From the NCBI RefSeq assembly GCF_001884735.1, contig NZ_MJAP01000010.1:89932-153931 (forward strand): 64,000 nt of DNA, written 5' to 3'. The notes below the pieces were generated by a model. The model searched no databases and had not been told where the DNA came from. It saw nothing but the letters and a program-made list of their open reading frames with translations. Shown here piece after piece: positions 46,154 through 55,518 of the stretch. This DNA is from Natronohydrobacter thiooxidans (GTDB taxonomy: Bacteria; Pseudomonadota; Alphaproteobacteria; Rhodobacterales; Rhodobacteraceae). A program made the position numbers and the translations under genes. The first letter of the stretch is position 1, and every line of letters starts with the position of its first letter.

Positions 46154-48022
46154 ATGTCTCACCAGTCCCCAATACGCTTTCTGCTGAACCGGCTGCGCCG
46201 CTACCGCGACGACGCGCGCGGCTCCCTGAGCGTGGAAATGGTGCTGGTGCTGCCGATCCTGCTCTGGGCCTATTTCGCCATGATCATCTTCTTCGATGCC
46301 TATCGGGCGCGCATGGAGGCCCAGACCGCTGCGCTCACGGTCGCTGACCTGATCTCGCGGCAGACCGACATGATCAGAACTGATTATCTTGAGGGGATGA
46401 ATGACGTCTACGATTTCCTGACCACGCGCGCGCAGGAGACCCGGTTGCGGATTTCCTCGGTCATGTGGGATCTGGACCTTCAGCAACCCGTGATCGCCTG
46501 GTCCTATGGTACGCGCGGGCTGCCGTCACTGCTGGATCTGTCCGATATGGTGTCCGACGTCGGCTATATCGGCGACGAGGGCGGAGGCGAGGGCGATGCG
46601 GGCGGCCTGCCCGACGGACCGGGCTTCGGCAATTTCGCGAACATGATCCCGCGCGAGGATCTCGCGCAGCGCATTCCCGCAGTACTGCCCGGCGAGGCGC
46701 TGATCCTCGTCGAGGCCTTCACGCTCTGGGAAAGCCCGATCCGAAGCTTGTTGGGCTTTCGGTTCCTCAATGACACGCGCCTTACGCCGATTGCGGTGAC
46801 CCGCCCGCGTTTTTCACCCTTCATCCGTTCGGAATTCGACAATAACGTGTTTCCCGAAGGACCGCCCGAATATCTGCCACCTGTGGGCAACCCTCAGGGT
46901 CCGTCCGAACCCGAGCCCGAGCCTGAACCGGAACCGCCGGTCCCCACGACCGCGACCATTGTCGATACCAGTTTCAGCAATGGCGTGCCCCCCGGCTGGA
47001 CGCGCACCACGGTCAATACCAGCGGCGCGAATGCCTTCCTCGGGCCTTTCGGTCGCGAAACCTGGCAGACCCCGCTGAACTATTCCGTCAATCTGGGCGA
47101 GACCTCGCAAACTGCGCTGATCGAGTTCGACCTCTTCGTGATCGACAGCTGGGACGGTTACGGCCCCCAATGGGCGCATCCCGAAGGCGAGTTCATGAGC
47201 ATTCTGGTCAATGGCACATCCATTTCGCTGGAGGCGTTTCAGGCCGATCTTCCCGGCATGATGCGGCTTGAGCGCCGCACGGTCGCTTCGCGCGCCGAGG
47301 GGCGTTTCACCACCACCATGCAACTGATCCAGAGCGGTACCAACCTCTATGGCGCAGGCTGGAACGATCAGGTCTGGCGCGTGCGTATCGAGGTCGAGAA
47401 CCCCGCGACCCAGTTCACGCTTGGCTTTGCCGCGCGCCTGGACGAGGATCTGAACAATGAATCCTTCGGCCTGCTGAATTTCCGCGTCACCGCAGAGCGC
47501 GGCAGCCATGGACCCGCGCATTTCGTGCCCAATGCCGCAAGCCTGATGGGAACCGACCCGCTGACGCGATTCTCGGCCTATGCCGGCTGCCCCAATCGCG
47601 ACATTGCCGCGCATGCGATGTCGCTGAACAATTCCCATCTGGCCGCGCCAGTGCGGATGTGGCGCGCGGCGGGGGGGACGCAATGGGCCGGAAACTGCGG
47701 CATTTCAGGCGCGACGCGTTATATCCGCGCCTCTCCGACCATGGTGCTGCATTACACCAATGACACGAGTGACATAACGGGAAACCGGTTGCGCATCAGG
47801 ACGCAGGACAACAATGCGGGCCGCAATTGTGACGCGTCGCTGCTGATCCGCGATCCCTTTGGCCAATGGTCCTATAATGACACTATCTCGACCTCGCTGC
47901 TCAGCCCCGATTACAATGCGCGGATCAATCTCGGCCATGCCGCAACCGGAGAATATCTTATCTGGATCGGCTCCTATAACAGTGGCACATGCCAGACGGA
48001 TCTGCGCTTCGAGCGCTACTGA
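46154..48022 (+). CDS. TadE/TadG-like anchored protein with long extracytoplasmic region
   Basis: A 622-residue protein. The TadE-like opening is ARGSLSVEMVLVLPILLWAYFAMII. A domain of about 220 residues follows, then a proline-glutamate linker of about 12 residues near residue 255 (EPEPEPEPEP), then two beta-rich domains of unknown type. The last domain contains LRIRTQDNNAGRNCDASLLI and GEYLIWIGSYNSGTCQTDLRF, reminiscent of pre-peptidase C-terminal domains that bind surfaces or other proteins. This architecture is unusual for a minor pilin and suggests a surface or adhesive role. Confidence 0.75.
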   Translation: MSHQSPIRFLLNRLRRYRDDARGSLSVEMVLVLPILLWAYFAMIIFFDAYRARMEAQTAALTVADLISRQTDMIRTDYLEGMNDVYDFLTTRAQETRLRISSVMWDLDLQQPVIAWSYGTRGLPSLLDLSDMVSDVGYIGDEGGGEGDAGGLPDGPGFGNFANMIPREDLAQRIPAVLPGEALILVEAFTLWESPIRSLLGFRFLNDTRLTPIAVTRPRFSPFIRSEFDNNVFPEGPPEYLPPVGNPQGPSEPEPEPEPEPPVPTTATIVDTSFSNGVPPGWTRTTVNTSGANAFLGPFGRETWQTPLNYSVNLGETSQTALIEFDLFVIDSWDGYGPQWAHPEGEFMSILVNGTSISLEAFQADLPGMMRLERRTVASRAEGRFTTTMQLIQSGTNLYGAGWNDQVWRVRIEVENPATQFTLGFAARLDEDLNNESFGLLNFRVTAERGSHGPAHFVPNAASLMGTDPLTRFSAYAGCPNRDIAAHAMSLNNSHLAAPVRMWRAAGGTQWAGNCGISGATRYIRASPTMVLHYTNDTSDITGNRLRIRTQDNNAGRNCDASLLIRDPFGQWSYNDTISTSLLSPDYNARINLGHAATGEYLIWIGSYNSGTCQTDLRFERY

Positions 48023-48034
48023 CGGTCTCGCGTC

Positions 48035-48622
48035 TCAGGCCCCCACGGCCTTTCGCACCATGTCCCAGTAGATATCTTCGACCCGCTCCAGGCTGAGCCG
48101 CCCGCCCTCGCGATACCATGTATTGACGCCTGTCAGCATGGCAATCAGCGCAAATCCCGCCAGCTTGGCATCAGGCAGTGTGAACTGCCCCGCCGCCACC
48201 CCGCGTTGCAATATCCCCTCCAGATGCGCCTCATAGCTGCGGCGCATTTCCTCGATCCGGGCGAAATTTTCGGGCTCCAGATTGCGCAATTCCATATAGG
48301 CGATGAACACCGCCTTTTCGCGCGCCCGGTGAAAGCGGATATGAAAGCGCGTGAATTGCTCCAGCGCCGCGCATGCGTCAGGGCAGGGTGGCAATTCTGC
48401 CAGCGCGGCATGCAACTCGGCCAGATGCGCCTGCATCAGATCGAACAGCAAGGATTGCTTGTCGGGCGTATAGAGATAGAGCGCGCCTGCCTGCACGCCC
48501 ACGCCTTGCGCGATCTGGCGCATGGACACCGCCGCATAGCCATGCTGCGCAAAAAGATCGAGCGCGACCGCGCGGATGCGCGGGCCGGTAATCTCGCCCG
48601 AGGAGTTCTTCTTGCGTGCCAT
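48035..48622 (-). CDS. TetR-family transcriptional regulator
   Basis: A 195-residue regulator. The N-terminal helix-turn-helix is RAVALDLFAQHGYAAVSMRQIAQGVGVQAGALYLYTPDKQSLLFDL. The all-helical C-terminal domain contains HIRFHRAREKAVFIAYMELRNL, similar to regulators of acyl-CoA or fatty-acid degradation genes. The ligand is unknown. It is divergent from the small lipoprotein gene across a 99-base gap with a 7-bp inverted repeat (48652-48669) that may be its operator. Confidence 0.92.
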   Translation of the reverse strand: MARKKNSSGEITGPRIRAVALDLFAQHGYAAVSMRQIAQGVGVQAGALYLYTPDKQSLLFDLMQAHLAELHAALAELPPCPDACAALEQFTRFHIRFHRAREKAVFIAYMELRNLEPENFARIEEMRRSYEAHLEGILQRGVAAGQFTLPDAKLAGFALIAMLTGVNTWYREGGRLSLERVEDIYWDMVRKAVGA

Positions 48623-48651
48623 CCCCTCTAATGCCCGCGAAAGGCACAGCG

Positions 48652-48669
48652 GCGCAAGCCTGCTTGCGC
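48652..48669. promoter_or_regulatory. Inverted repeat in the TetR/lipoprotein divergent gap (candidate operator)
   Basis: GCGCAAG (48652-48658), CCTG, CTTGCGC (48663-48669) is a perfect 7-bp dyad of 18 bases, midway between the divergent starts. TetR repressors commonly bind such sites to control themselves and the neighbour. Confidence 0.4.
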
Positions 48670-48721
48670 GCGCGCGCCCTGCATTCTAGACTTGCGCAAA
48701 CCACGGATCGAGGGATGCCGA

Positions 48722-49036
48722 GTGCACGCGACTGTCACGCCTCAACGCTGCCTGCGCGCGCTTTTCCTCTGCGCGCCGCTGCTGCTGACCGGCTGCCTTG
48801 CGCCCCGGGATCTGCCGCCCCGCAGCGCGGCTGCGACCACCGCGCAAAGCCCCGGCCTGCTGCCGCTGTCGCAGATCGTCGCGCGCGCGGCTGACACGCC
48901 CGACACCCCGCGCCTGACCGCCGCCCCAGAGGCGCGCGTGGCAGCGCTTCAGGCCCGCGCCGCCCGCCTGCGTGGCCCGATCATCCCGGAAGCCGAGCGC
49001 ACGCGCATGCTCAGCGCCCCGGACCGGCTACGCTGA
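48722..49036 (+). CDS. Small lipoprotein, function unknown
   Basis: A protein of about 104 residues. The signal peptide ends in the lipobox LLLTGC (LFLCAPLLLTGCLAP), so the mature protein is lipid-anchored at Cys. The remainder is Ala/Pro/Arg-rich without a recognised domain. The start is GTG 48722, with GAGGG upstream; a possible ATG at 48692 would lengthen the signal. Its 3' end overlaps the convergent DUF3445 gene by 9 bases. Confidence 0.7.
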   Translation: MHATVTPQRCLRALFLCAPLLLTGCLAPRDLPPRSAAATTAQSPGLLPLSQIVARAADTPDTPRLTAAPEARVAALQARAARLRGPIIPEAERTRMLSAPDRLR

Positions 49037-49807
49037 TCCGTCAATTTCGGCCAGCGCCTGTTGCTGCGCCTGCGTCAGATCCCCGCGCCGCACCTGCGCG
49101 GTATGGATCGAGAAGACCACCGCGCCGGTGCGTGGCAGCTTGAGCAGGCATTGCCGCTCCGAGCGGATGTACTCGCCATCTCCGGATTTGTCCTTGGGCG
49201 CGAATTCCGCGCGCGGCTGATAGAGGGCAGGGTTGGTGTAGCGCAGCAGATTGGCCCGCCAGAGCGGCTGCTCAGGCCGCATCAGATCGAACATGCGCTG
49301 CACCCGCGCGCCCAGGCCCGCATCATAGCTTGCCACTGGCACATGAATCCGCATCAGCGGTCGGCCCAGCTTCTCGCGCAAGGTCCAGCTAGAGGGAAAG
49401 CACAGCACCGCGCCCGTCAGCACATGCTCGCTGCCCTGTTTCTGCAGGATGCAGAAATCTTCCTGCAAGAGATGCCCCAGCGTCCAGAGCGGGCGTGAGG
49501 GATCGGGCGTGACGCAGATCCCATCGGGTCGCTTCACCTGCGCGCCGATCACCTCGAACCCATGCGCAGGCAGATCGCGCAGCACTTCCTCCAGCAATTC
49601 CCCCGCCGCCTCCGCCGCCTCGGGCAGCAGTGCCACCACCTCCTGCGGGCGCTCGTCCAGCAGTCGCGCGCGCTCGCGCATCTGAGGCGCATAGGCGTCA
49701 TCGACCAATAGCCAATCGGCGCGCGGAAGCGGCATCACGCCGGGCAGGCGGCGCTGCGCGGGGTAGACCCAAGGGGCAAAGGGCAGGGTGGTGTTCAGGA
49801 TCTCCAT
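49028..49807 (-). CDS. DUF3445 / heme-dependent oxidative N-demethylase-like protein
   Basis: A 259-residue protein of the DUF3445 family, one member of which is the haem-dependent oxidative N-demethylase (HODM) alpha subunit acting on dimethylamine. Visible family segments are [55 protein letters not shown] and [17 protein letters not shown]. His and Arg residues in these segments may contact haem. No partner subunits lie beside it, so the substrate is open. It is divergent from ybdK. Confidence 0.8.
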   Translation of the reverse strand: MEILNTTLPFAPWVYPAQRRLPGVMPLPRADWLLVDDAYAPQMRERARLLDERPQEVVALLPEAAEAAGELLEEVLRDLPAHGFEVIGAQVKRPDGICVTPDPSRPLWTLGHLLQEDFCILQKQGSEHVLTGAVLCFPSSWTLREKLGRPLMRIHVPVASYDAGLGARVQRMFDLMRPEQPLWRANLLRYTNPALYQPRAEFAPKDKSGDGEYIRSERQCLLKLPRTGAVVFSIHTAQVRRGDLTQAQQQALAEIDGSA

Positions 49808-49883
49808 GACGCATCGCTACGCCGCGCCCGCGCCTGCGTCAATTATCTCTTGCGGGATGATCAGGCGGCGCTACTCTGGACGG

Positions 49884-51008
49884 ATGGAATGCGCATATAC
49901 CCTTGGCATCGAGGAAGAATATCTGCTGGTCGATATCGAGACCGGCAGCCTGACCGATGTGCCCGACGCGCTGATGCATGACTGCGTGGCGGCGCTCGGC
50001 GATCAGGTCTCGCCCGAATTTCTGGCCTGCCAGATCGAGGTCGGCACCGGGGTCTGCGCCAATCTTGATGAAGCGCGCCGCGATCTGGGCAATCTGCGCC
50101 GCGCCATCGCGCGCTGCGCCGGGGAATACGGGCTCGCGCCGCTGGCTGTCTCCTGCCATCCCTTTGCCGACTGGCAATCGCGCAAACATACCGAGAAAGA
50201 CCGCTACAATGACCTCGCCCGCGATCTGGGCGGGGTGGCGCGGCGTATGCTGATCTGCGGCACGCATGTCCATGTCGGCCTGCCCGATGATGACCTGCGC
50301 ATCGATATCATGCGCCAGTTTACCTATTTCCTGCCGCATCTGCTGGCGCTTTCGACCTCCTCACCCTTCTGGGGCGGGCAGGATACCGGGCTCAACAGCT
50401 ACCGCCTGTCGGTCTTCGACAATCTGCCCCGCACCGGTCTGCCGCCTGATTTCATCAGCTATAGTGAATACCGCCGCTCCGTCGATATGCTCATTCAGGC
50501 GGGGTTGATCGAGGACACGACCAAGATCTGGTGGGATATCCGCCCCTCGGCCCGGTTTCCGACGCTGGAAGCGCGGATCTGCGATGTCATGCCGGTCATG
50601 GAACATACACTGACCATCGCCGCGCTGGTGCAGTCGATCACCCGGATGCTGGTCGAGTTGCGCCGCCGCAACCAGCGCTGGCGCATCTATGACCGTTTCC
50701 TGATCGCCGAGAACCGCTGGCGCGCGCAGCGCTATGGCCCGCGCGAGGGCCTGCTCGATATCGGCAAGGGTGCGCTCGTGCCGGTGCCCGAGCTTGTCGC
50801 CGAGCTGATCGAATTGCTGCAGGCCGATGCGATGGTGCTGGGCTGTCTCAATGAATTGCGCGGGGCGCAGGATATCCTTGCCTCAGGCACCAGCGCCGAG
50901 CGCCAGCGCGCGGTTTTTGCCCAAGTTCAGGCCGAAGGCGCATCGCGGGACGAGGCGCTGCGCGCAGTGGTCCACAGCCTGCGCCGCGAGTTTCTGCAGG
51001 GGCTCTGA
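49884..51008 (+). CDS. ybdK: YbdK-type glutamate--cysteine ligase 2 family (carboxylate-amine ligase)
   Basis: A 374-residue protein of the GCS2/YbdK family, with weak glutamate-cysteine ligase activity known for E. coli YbdK. Diagnostic segments are [17 protein letters not shown] (the metal-binding EEE), [27 protein letters not shown] and [20 protein letters not shown]. The length equals the family norm. The start at ATG 49884 is chosen over 49788 because the conserved IEEE motif should begin about residue 9. It may serve a glutathione-like thiol or another amide bond. Confidence 0.88.
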   Translation: MECAYTLGIEEEYLLVDIETGSLTDVPDALMHDCVAALGDQVSPEFLACQIEVGTGVCANLDEARRDLGNLRRAIARCAGEYGLAPLAVSCHPFADWQSRKHTEKDRYNDLARDLGGVARRMLICGTHVHVGLPDDDLRIDIMRQFTYFLPHLLALSTSSPFWGGQDTGLNSYRLSVFDNLPRTGLPPDFISYSEYRRSVDMLIQAGLIEDTTKIWWDIRPSARFPTLEARICDVMPVMEHTLTIAALVQSITRMLVELRRRNQRWRIYDRFLIAENRWRAQRYGPREGLLDIGKGALVPVPELVAELIELLQADAMVLGCLNELRGAQDILASGTSAERQRAVFAQVQAEGASRDEALRAVVHSLRREFLQGL

Positions 51009-51018
51009 CTCCGCCCTC

Positions 51019-51050
51019 CGTAGGGTGCGTGCGGAGCCACGCACCCTACG
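51019..51050. terminator. Strong hairpin between convergent ybdK and ABC-transporter genes
   Basis: CGTAGGGTGCGTG (51019-51031) and CACGCACCCTACG (51038-51050) form a perfect 13-bp stem with a 6-base loop. It includes the last bases of the leftward ATPase gene. It could terminate in both directions, though it lacks a U-run; its sequence also resembles common repeated palindromes. Confidence 0.45.
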
Positions 51051-51654
51051 CGAAGCGCCTCCCCGAGGCGCAGACAGATGCCTGCGCCGCGAGCACCATC
51101 TGCCGCGTGGCCAGCCGGTCCGCCTCGTCCTGCGCATGGGTGACAAAGACGGTTGCGGGGCGCTGTTCGGCGATCACGCTTTCGGTGAGTGCCAGCATCT
51201 CGCCCACCAGCGCGGCATCGAGCGAGACGAAAGGTTCATCCAGCAGAAGGATATCGGGCCGTGCCGCATAGGCACGCGCCAGCGACAGCCGCCGCTGCTG
51301 GCCCAGCGACAACTGACCGGGATAGAGCGCGCCCTTGCCCGCAAGCCCCACCCGCGCCAGCGCGGCGTCGGCCTGCGCCCGGTCCACCCCGGTCGTCAGC
51401 CGCAGATTGTCGCGCGCCGAACGCCAGGGCATCAGGGTGGGTTCCTGAAACACCATCGCGACCCGGCCTGCGCGCCGGACCTGCCCGTCGAAATCGCGGT
51501 CCAGCCCGGCGATGATGCGCAGCAGCGTCGATTTGCCGACCCCCGAGGGGCCAAGCACCGCCAGCACCTCGCCCGGCGCGACCTGAAAGACCAGATCGCG
51601 CAGCACCTCTGATGGGCCGAACCGTTTGGAGCGGAGCGCGACCTGCAGGCTCAT
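51046..51654 (-). CDS. ABC transporter ATPase (nitrate/taurine/sulfonate type)
   Basis: A 202-residue ATPase: Walker A GPSGVGKSTLL, signature LSLGQQRRLSLARAY (a slight variant of LSGGQ), Walker B DILLLDEPF. The short length and FGPSEVLRDLVFQVAPGE opening fit the SsuB/TauB group. It overlaps the permease by 4 bases. The C-terminal stop lies in a strong hairpin. With the next two genes it makes a complete importer. Confidence 0.9.
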   Translation of the reverse strand: MSLQVALRSKRFGPSEVLRDLVFQVAPGEVLAVLGPSGVGKSTLLRIIAGLDRDFDGQVRRAGRVAMVFQEPTLMPWRSARDNLRLTTGVDRAQADAALARVGLAGKGALYPGQLSLGQQRRLSLARAYAARPDILLLDEPFVSLDAALVGEMLALTESVIAEQRPATVFVTHAQDEADRLATRQMVLAAQASVCASGRRFA

Positions 51655-52460
51655 GCCTCCCTCCAGCGGCGGGCGCGGGCCTCCAGCGGTTGCAGGATCA
51701 GCGTCTCGATGGCCAGCATCACCGCGATGAAACTCAGCGCATAGACCATCACCATGGTCACATCGAACATCTGGAAATGCAGATGGATCTTGAAGCCGAC
51801 CCCCTGTCCGCGCCCCAGAAACTCGACCACCAGCACGATTTTCCAGATCAGGCTCAGCCCCGCCCGCGCCGTTGCCGCCAGATGCGGCGCAAGCTGCGGC
51901 AGCAGGATATGGCGCAGCCGGGCAAGGGGCGACATGCCGAAAACCTGCGCCATATCCGAGAGCGGCCCGCTCAGCGCCCGCGCCCCTTCGCGCATCATCG
52001 CTGTCACCAGCGGGATCTTGTTGATCGCGACCGCGACAATGGCGGCAGTCTCATTCAACCCGATCCACAGGAAGCAGAGCACGATCACCACCAGCGCGGG
52101 CAGGTTCAGGAAAAACACCAGCCAGGGGTCCAGCCAGCGGTTCAGCCGGGGCAGAAGCCCCATCAGCACCCCCAGCACCAACCCCAGCGACATGGCCGCA
52201 GCGAAAGCCTGCGCCACCCGCCCCAGCGTCGCGCCCAGATGCAGCCAGAGCGCGCCCGAGACTGCCTCGGACCACAGTCGCGGCAGCACCGCCTGCGGTC
52301 CGGGCAGCACCATCGGATCGGCCTTGAGCAAGGCCAGACCCCACCAGAAGGTCAGAAGGCCCAAGAGCGAGAGCACCCGCACCGCCCAGCCGGGCAGCGG
52401 GCGCGGCACCAAGGCGGTGCCGCGCCGCGCGATTGGTCCTGTCTCTTCGCTCACCGACAT
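51651..52460 (-). CDS. ABC transporter permease (nitrate/taurine/sulfonate type)
   Basis: A 269-residue inner-membrane protein with about six transmembrane segments, and the EAA loop in the form ARLRHILLPQLAPHLAATARAGLSL, as in SsuC/TauC permeases. It lies between its ATPase (4-base overlap) and its binding protein (5-base gap). The substrate is not readable; the dehydrogenase across the divergent promoter hints at an alcohol- or amine-related or sulfonated compound. Confidence 0.9.
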   Translation of the reverse strand: MSVSEETGPIARRGTALVPRPLPGWAVRVLSLLGLLTFWWGLALLKADPMVLPGPQAVLPRLWSEAVSGALWLHLGATLGRVAQAFAAAMSLGLVLGVLMGLLPRLNRWLDPWLVFFLNLPALVVIVLCFLWIGLNETAAIVAVAINKIPLVTAMMREGARALSGPLSDMAQVFGMSPLARLRHILLPQLAPHLAATARAGLSLIWKIVLVVEFLGRGQGVGFKIHLHFQMFDVTMVMVYALSFIAVMLAIETLILQPLEARARRWREA

Positions 52461-52465
52461 GCCGC

Positions 52466-53437
52466 TCAGGATCCGAGCGGCACGAAGACCCCGTCGGGCA
52501 ATTCGGTCGCACTGCCCACCAGTTCCTCGCCGCCAAGCTCGCCCATCAGCCGGAACATCGCGCGGGCAGAGGCTTCGTCAACCGGCCCGTCGCCCGGAAT
52601 ACCGGCCCGGAACCCGGCCTTGAGGGCCGCGAATTCCGCGTCATCGGCGGCATTCATCATCGGGCGCAGCCGGTTCCATTCCGCGTCGCTGGAGCCCAGC
52701 AGCGCCTTGGCATCGCGCGAGGCGCTGGCAAAAGCCGCAACCAGTTCCGGCTGCTCCGCGACCATCGCCGATTGCACCACATAGCCCAGCAGCGGCATAT
52801 CCGGGTCCATGCCCAGTGCTGTTGCGGCCTCTGCCACCGAAATCAGATGGCGCATGCCTGCCGCTTCCTGCTTGGCCATGAAATGCCAGAAATTGATCGC
52901 GCCGCCCAATTCGCCCGAACGGGCGGTCTGAAAGATCAGGGGGGGGGCGCCATAGACCTGTTCGGTTTCTGCCAGCAGGTCGAAACCCTGTTGCGCGGCA
53001 TAGGCGCGCAGGATCAGCCAGCTTTTGTCATTCGGCCCGCCCGCGATGCCGATCTGCTGGCCTGCAAGATCCTGCAGCGTCTGCGCAGCGCTCTCTGCCG
53101 GCACCATGACCCCGCCGACGGCGCGGCTATAGGGGATGAAGGCGATATCCTGCCCCGCCGCGCGCTGGCGGGCGACCCAGATCCAGTCATCGACGATCAC
53201 ATCCGCCTCGCCGCCCTGAAAGGCGATCTGTCCCGCCGATTTGCCCGCAACCTCCAGGATCTCCAGCCGGAAGCCATTGGCCTCGTCCAGCCCGTGATGG
53301 CGGATCGTGTCCAGTTCCCAGGCGACAGTGCCCCCGGCCTGACTGGCCAGCGTCAGCACCGGCAGATCGGCAAGGGCAGGGGCCGCCGCAATGCTCAGCG
53401 CAAGGGCTGCGTGTCTGATAGATGTGAAAATACTCAT
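52466..53437 (-). CDS. ABC transporter periplasmic substrate-binding protein (NitT/TauT-type)
   Basis: A 323-residue binding protein with a signal peptide ([15 protein letters not shown]). The mature part has the NitT/TauA pattern [21 protein letters not shown] and [30 protein letters not shown]. Start ATG 53437 is fixed by GGGAGGAG 7 bases upstream. It begins divergently from the PQQ dehydrogenase gene across 215 bases, which suggests common control. The ligand is unknown. Confidence 0.9.
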   Translation of the reverse strand: MSIFTSIRHAALALSIAAAPALADLPVLTLASQAGGTVAWELDTIRHHGLDEANGFRLEILEVAGKSAGQIAFQGGEADVIVDDWIWVARQRAAGQDIAFIPYSRAVGGVMVPAESAAQTLQDLAGQQIGIAGGPNDKSWLILRAYAAQQGFDLLAETEQVYGAPPLIFQTARSGELGGAINFWHFMAKQEAAGMRHLISVAEAATALGMDPDMPLLGYVVQSAMVAEQPELVAAFASASRDAKALLGSSDAEWNRLRPMMNAADDAEFAALKAGFRAGIPGDGPVDEASARAMFRLMGELGGEELVGSATELPDGVFVPLGS

Positions 53438-53523
53438 GCGCTCTCCTCCCGGCATATGCGGAACAGCCTATGCCGGGAGCCCCGCGCAGCCTATTCGACC
53501 AAAGGCCAAATCAGGCGGTTTTG

Positions 53524-53537
53524 CCTTTGCACAAAGG
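53524..53537. promoter_or_regulatory. Palindrome CCTTTG-CA-CAAAGG in divergent gap (candidate operator)
   Basis: Perfect 6-bp arms (53524-53529 and 53532-53537) lie near the middle of the gap between the ABC importer and the dehydrogenase. A shared regulator could bind here. GGCCAAAT and GGCCAATT also recur on either side. Confidence 0.35.
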
Positions 53538-53652
53538 TCGTAAGACGAATGGCCAATTTCGCGCCCCGCAGCCTTTCGCAATACTTCCCGGCACTGATCT
53601 TGCCGCGCCTTGCCGATGTCCGGCCAAGCCCGGCCTTTTGGGAGGAAGAAGG

Positions 53653-55398
53653 ATGAACAGATTTCTGCTGGCCGTTTGCGCCGGGCTCATGGCCGCACCC
53701 ATGGCTGTCGCGCAGGTCACTGAAGCCGATCTTGCCAGCGATGACGTGGTGACGACCAGCGTGCTGACCAATGGCATGGGCCGCCATATGCAGCGCTACA
53801 GCCCGCTCGATCAGATCAACAAGGACAGCGTGCAGAACCTGTTTCCTTCATGGTCCTTCAGCTTCGGCGGCGAGCGCCAGCGCGGTCAGGAAAGTCAGGC
53901 GCTGGTCTATGACGGGGTGATGTATGTGACCGGCTCTTACAGCCGTGTTTTCGCGCTGGATGTGAAAACCGGGGCGAAGCTCTGGCAATATGACGCGCGC
54001 CTGCCCGAAGGGATCCTGCCCTGCTGCGACGTGATCAACCGGGGCGCTGCGATCTATGGCGACAATATCTATTTCGGCACGCTGGATGCGCGGATCGTTG
54101 CCCTGAACCGCCACACGGGCGCTGTGGTCTGGAACCAGCGCTTTGCCGATTACCGCGAGGGCTATAGCTATACCGCAGCCCCCCTGATCGTGAATGGTCT
54201 GGTGATCACCGGCAACTCGGGCGGTGAATTCGGCATCGTGGGCGCGGTCGAGGCGCGCAATGCCGAGAATGGCGAACTGGTCTGGCGTCGTCCGGTGATC
54301 GAGGGCCATATGGGCATGCTCGATGGCGAGGAAACCACCATGACCGGCGAGCTGAACGCAAGCTGGCCGGGCGATATGTGGCAGACCGGTGGCGGCGCGA
54401 CCTGGCTGGGCGGCACTTATGACGCCGAGACGGACACGCTGATTTTCGGCACCGGCAACCCCGCGCCCTGGAACAGCCATCTGCGCGAAGGCGACAACCT
54501 CTATGCCGCCTCGCGGATCGGGCTGGACCCTGCGACCGGCGAGATCAAATGGTATTTCCAGACAACCCCTTGGGAAGGCTGGGATTATGACGGCGTGAAC
54601 GAAGTCATCCCCTTCACCGATGCCGAAGGCAACGGGCGTCTGGCCACGGCTGACCGGAACGGCTTCTTCTACATCCTGAACCGCGAGGATGGCAGCTTTG
54701 TCGATGCCATGCCCTTTGTCGAGGAAATCAGCTGGGCCAGCGGCATTGACGAGACCGGCCGCCCGATCTTCAACCCCGATAACCGCCCCGGCAACCCGGC
54801 GGAGTCGGCGGATGGCCAGCGCGGCGAAGTGGTCTGGGCGGTGCCCGGCTTCCTTGGCGGCAAGAACTGGCAGCACATGGCCTATTCGCACAACACGGGC
54901 TATTTCTATGTGCCCGCGAATGAATGGGGCATGGATATCTGGAACGAGCCGATCACCTATCGTCAGGGTGCGGCCTATCTCGGTGCGGGCTTCACCATCA
55001 AGCCCTTGTTCGAGGACCATATCGGCGCGCTGAAGGCGATTGACCCGAACACGATGGAAATCAAGTTCCAGGTCAATAATGCCGCGCCGCTCTGGGGCTC
55101 GGCCATGGCGACCGCAGGCGGGCTTGTCTTCTACGGCACGCCCGAGGGCTATATCAATGCCATTGACGACGAGACCGGCGAGATCCTCTGGCAGTTCCAG
55201 ACCGGCTCGGGCGTGGTCGGCCAGCCGATCACATGGGAAGACGAGGATGGCGTGCAATATCTCTCGGTCGTCTCGGGCTGGGGCGGGGCCGTGCCGCTCT
55301 GGGGCGGCGAGGTCGCGCAGCAGGTGGCCTATCTCAATCAGGGCGGTTCGGTCTGGACCTTCCGTATTCCCGACGCGCTGCTGGCCTCGGCCCAGTAA
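53653..55398 (+). CDS. PQQ-dependent alcohol dehydrogenase, predicted lanthanide-dependent type
   Basis: A 581-residue periplasmic quinoprotein (signal peptide to about residue 20). PQQ-site markers are the vicinal disulfide Cys124-Cys125 (LPCCDV), Glu192 (SGGEFG), Asn269 (GTGNPAPWN) and catalytic Asp311. Asp313 (GWDYDGVNE) is the additional acidic ligand found in XoxF/PedH-type lanthanide enzymes; calcium enzymes such as MxaF have Ala or Ser there. Eight WD-like blades are visible as repeated W-motifs. The length fits ethanol-type enzymes without fused cytochrome. The ribosome site is GGAGGAAGAAGG. A NosR-like gene follows. Confidence 0.9.
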   Translation: MNRFLLAVCAGLMAAPMAVAQVTEADLASDDVVTTSVLTNGMGRHMQRYSPLDQINKDSVQNLFPSWSFSFGGERQRGQESQALVYDGVMYVTGSYSRVFALDVKTGAKLWQYDARLPEGILPCCDVINRGAAIYGDNIYFGTLDARIVALNRHTGAVVWNQRFADYREGYSYTAAPLIVNGLVITGNSGGEFGIVGAVEARNAENGELVWRRPVIEGHMGMLDGEETTMTGELNASWPGDMWQTGGGATWLGGTYDAETDTLIFGTGNPAPWNSHLREGDNLYAASRIGLDPATGEIKWYFQTTPWEGWDYDGVNEVIPFTDAEGNGRLATADRNGFFYILNREDGSFVDAMPFVEEISWASGIDETGRPIFNPDNRPGNPAESADGQRGEVVWAVPGFLGGKNWQHMAYSHNTGYFYVPANEWGMDIWNEPITYRQGAAYLGAGFTIKPLFEDHIGALKAIDPNTMEIKFQVNNAAPLWGSAMATAGGLVFYGTPEGYINAIDDETGEILWQFQTGSGVVGQPITWEDEDGVQYLSVVSGWGGAVPLWGGEVAQQVAYLNQGGSVWTFRIPDALLASAQ

Positions 55399-55425
55399 TC
55401 CGCGCGCGATATCCTAAGCTTGCAG

Positions 55426-55454
55426 GAACCCGGCCCCGTGCCGGGTTCTTCATT
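55426..55454 (+). terminator. Rho-independent terminator after the PQQ dehydrogenase
   Basis: GAACCCGGC (55426-55434), loop CCCGT, GCCGGGTTC (55440-55448), then TTCATTT. The 9-bp stem begins 27 bases after the dehydrogenase stop and ends 65 bases before the NosR-like gene start. Confidence 0.8.
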
Positions 55455-55518
55455 TGCGTGCGGGACTTGGGCGAAAGTCGCATATCCGCAGGCGCTGGCC
55501 TTCAGTATCGTGCCCTGC

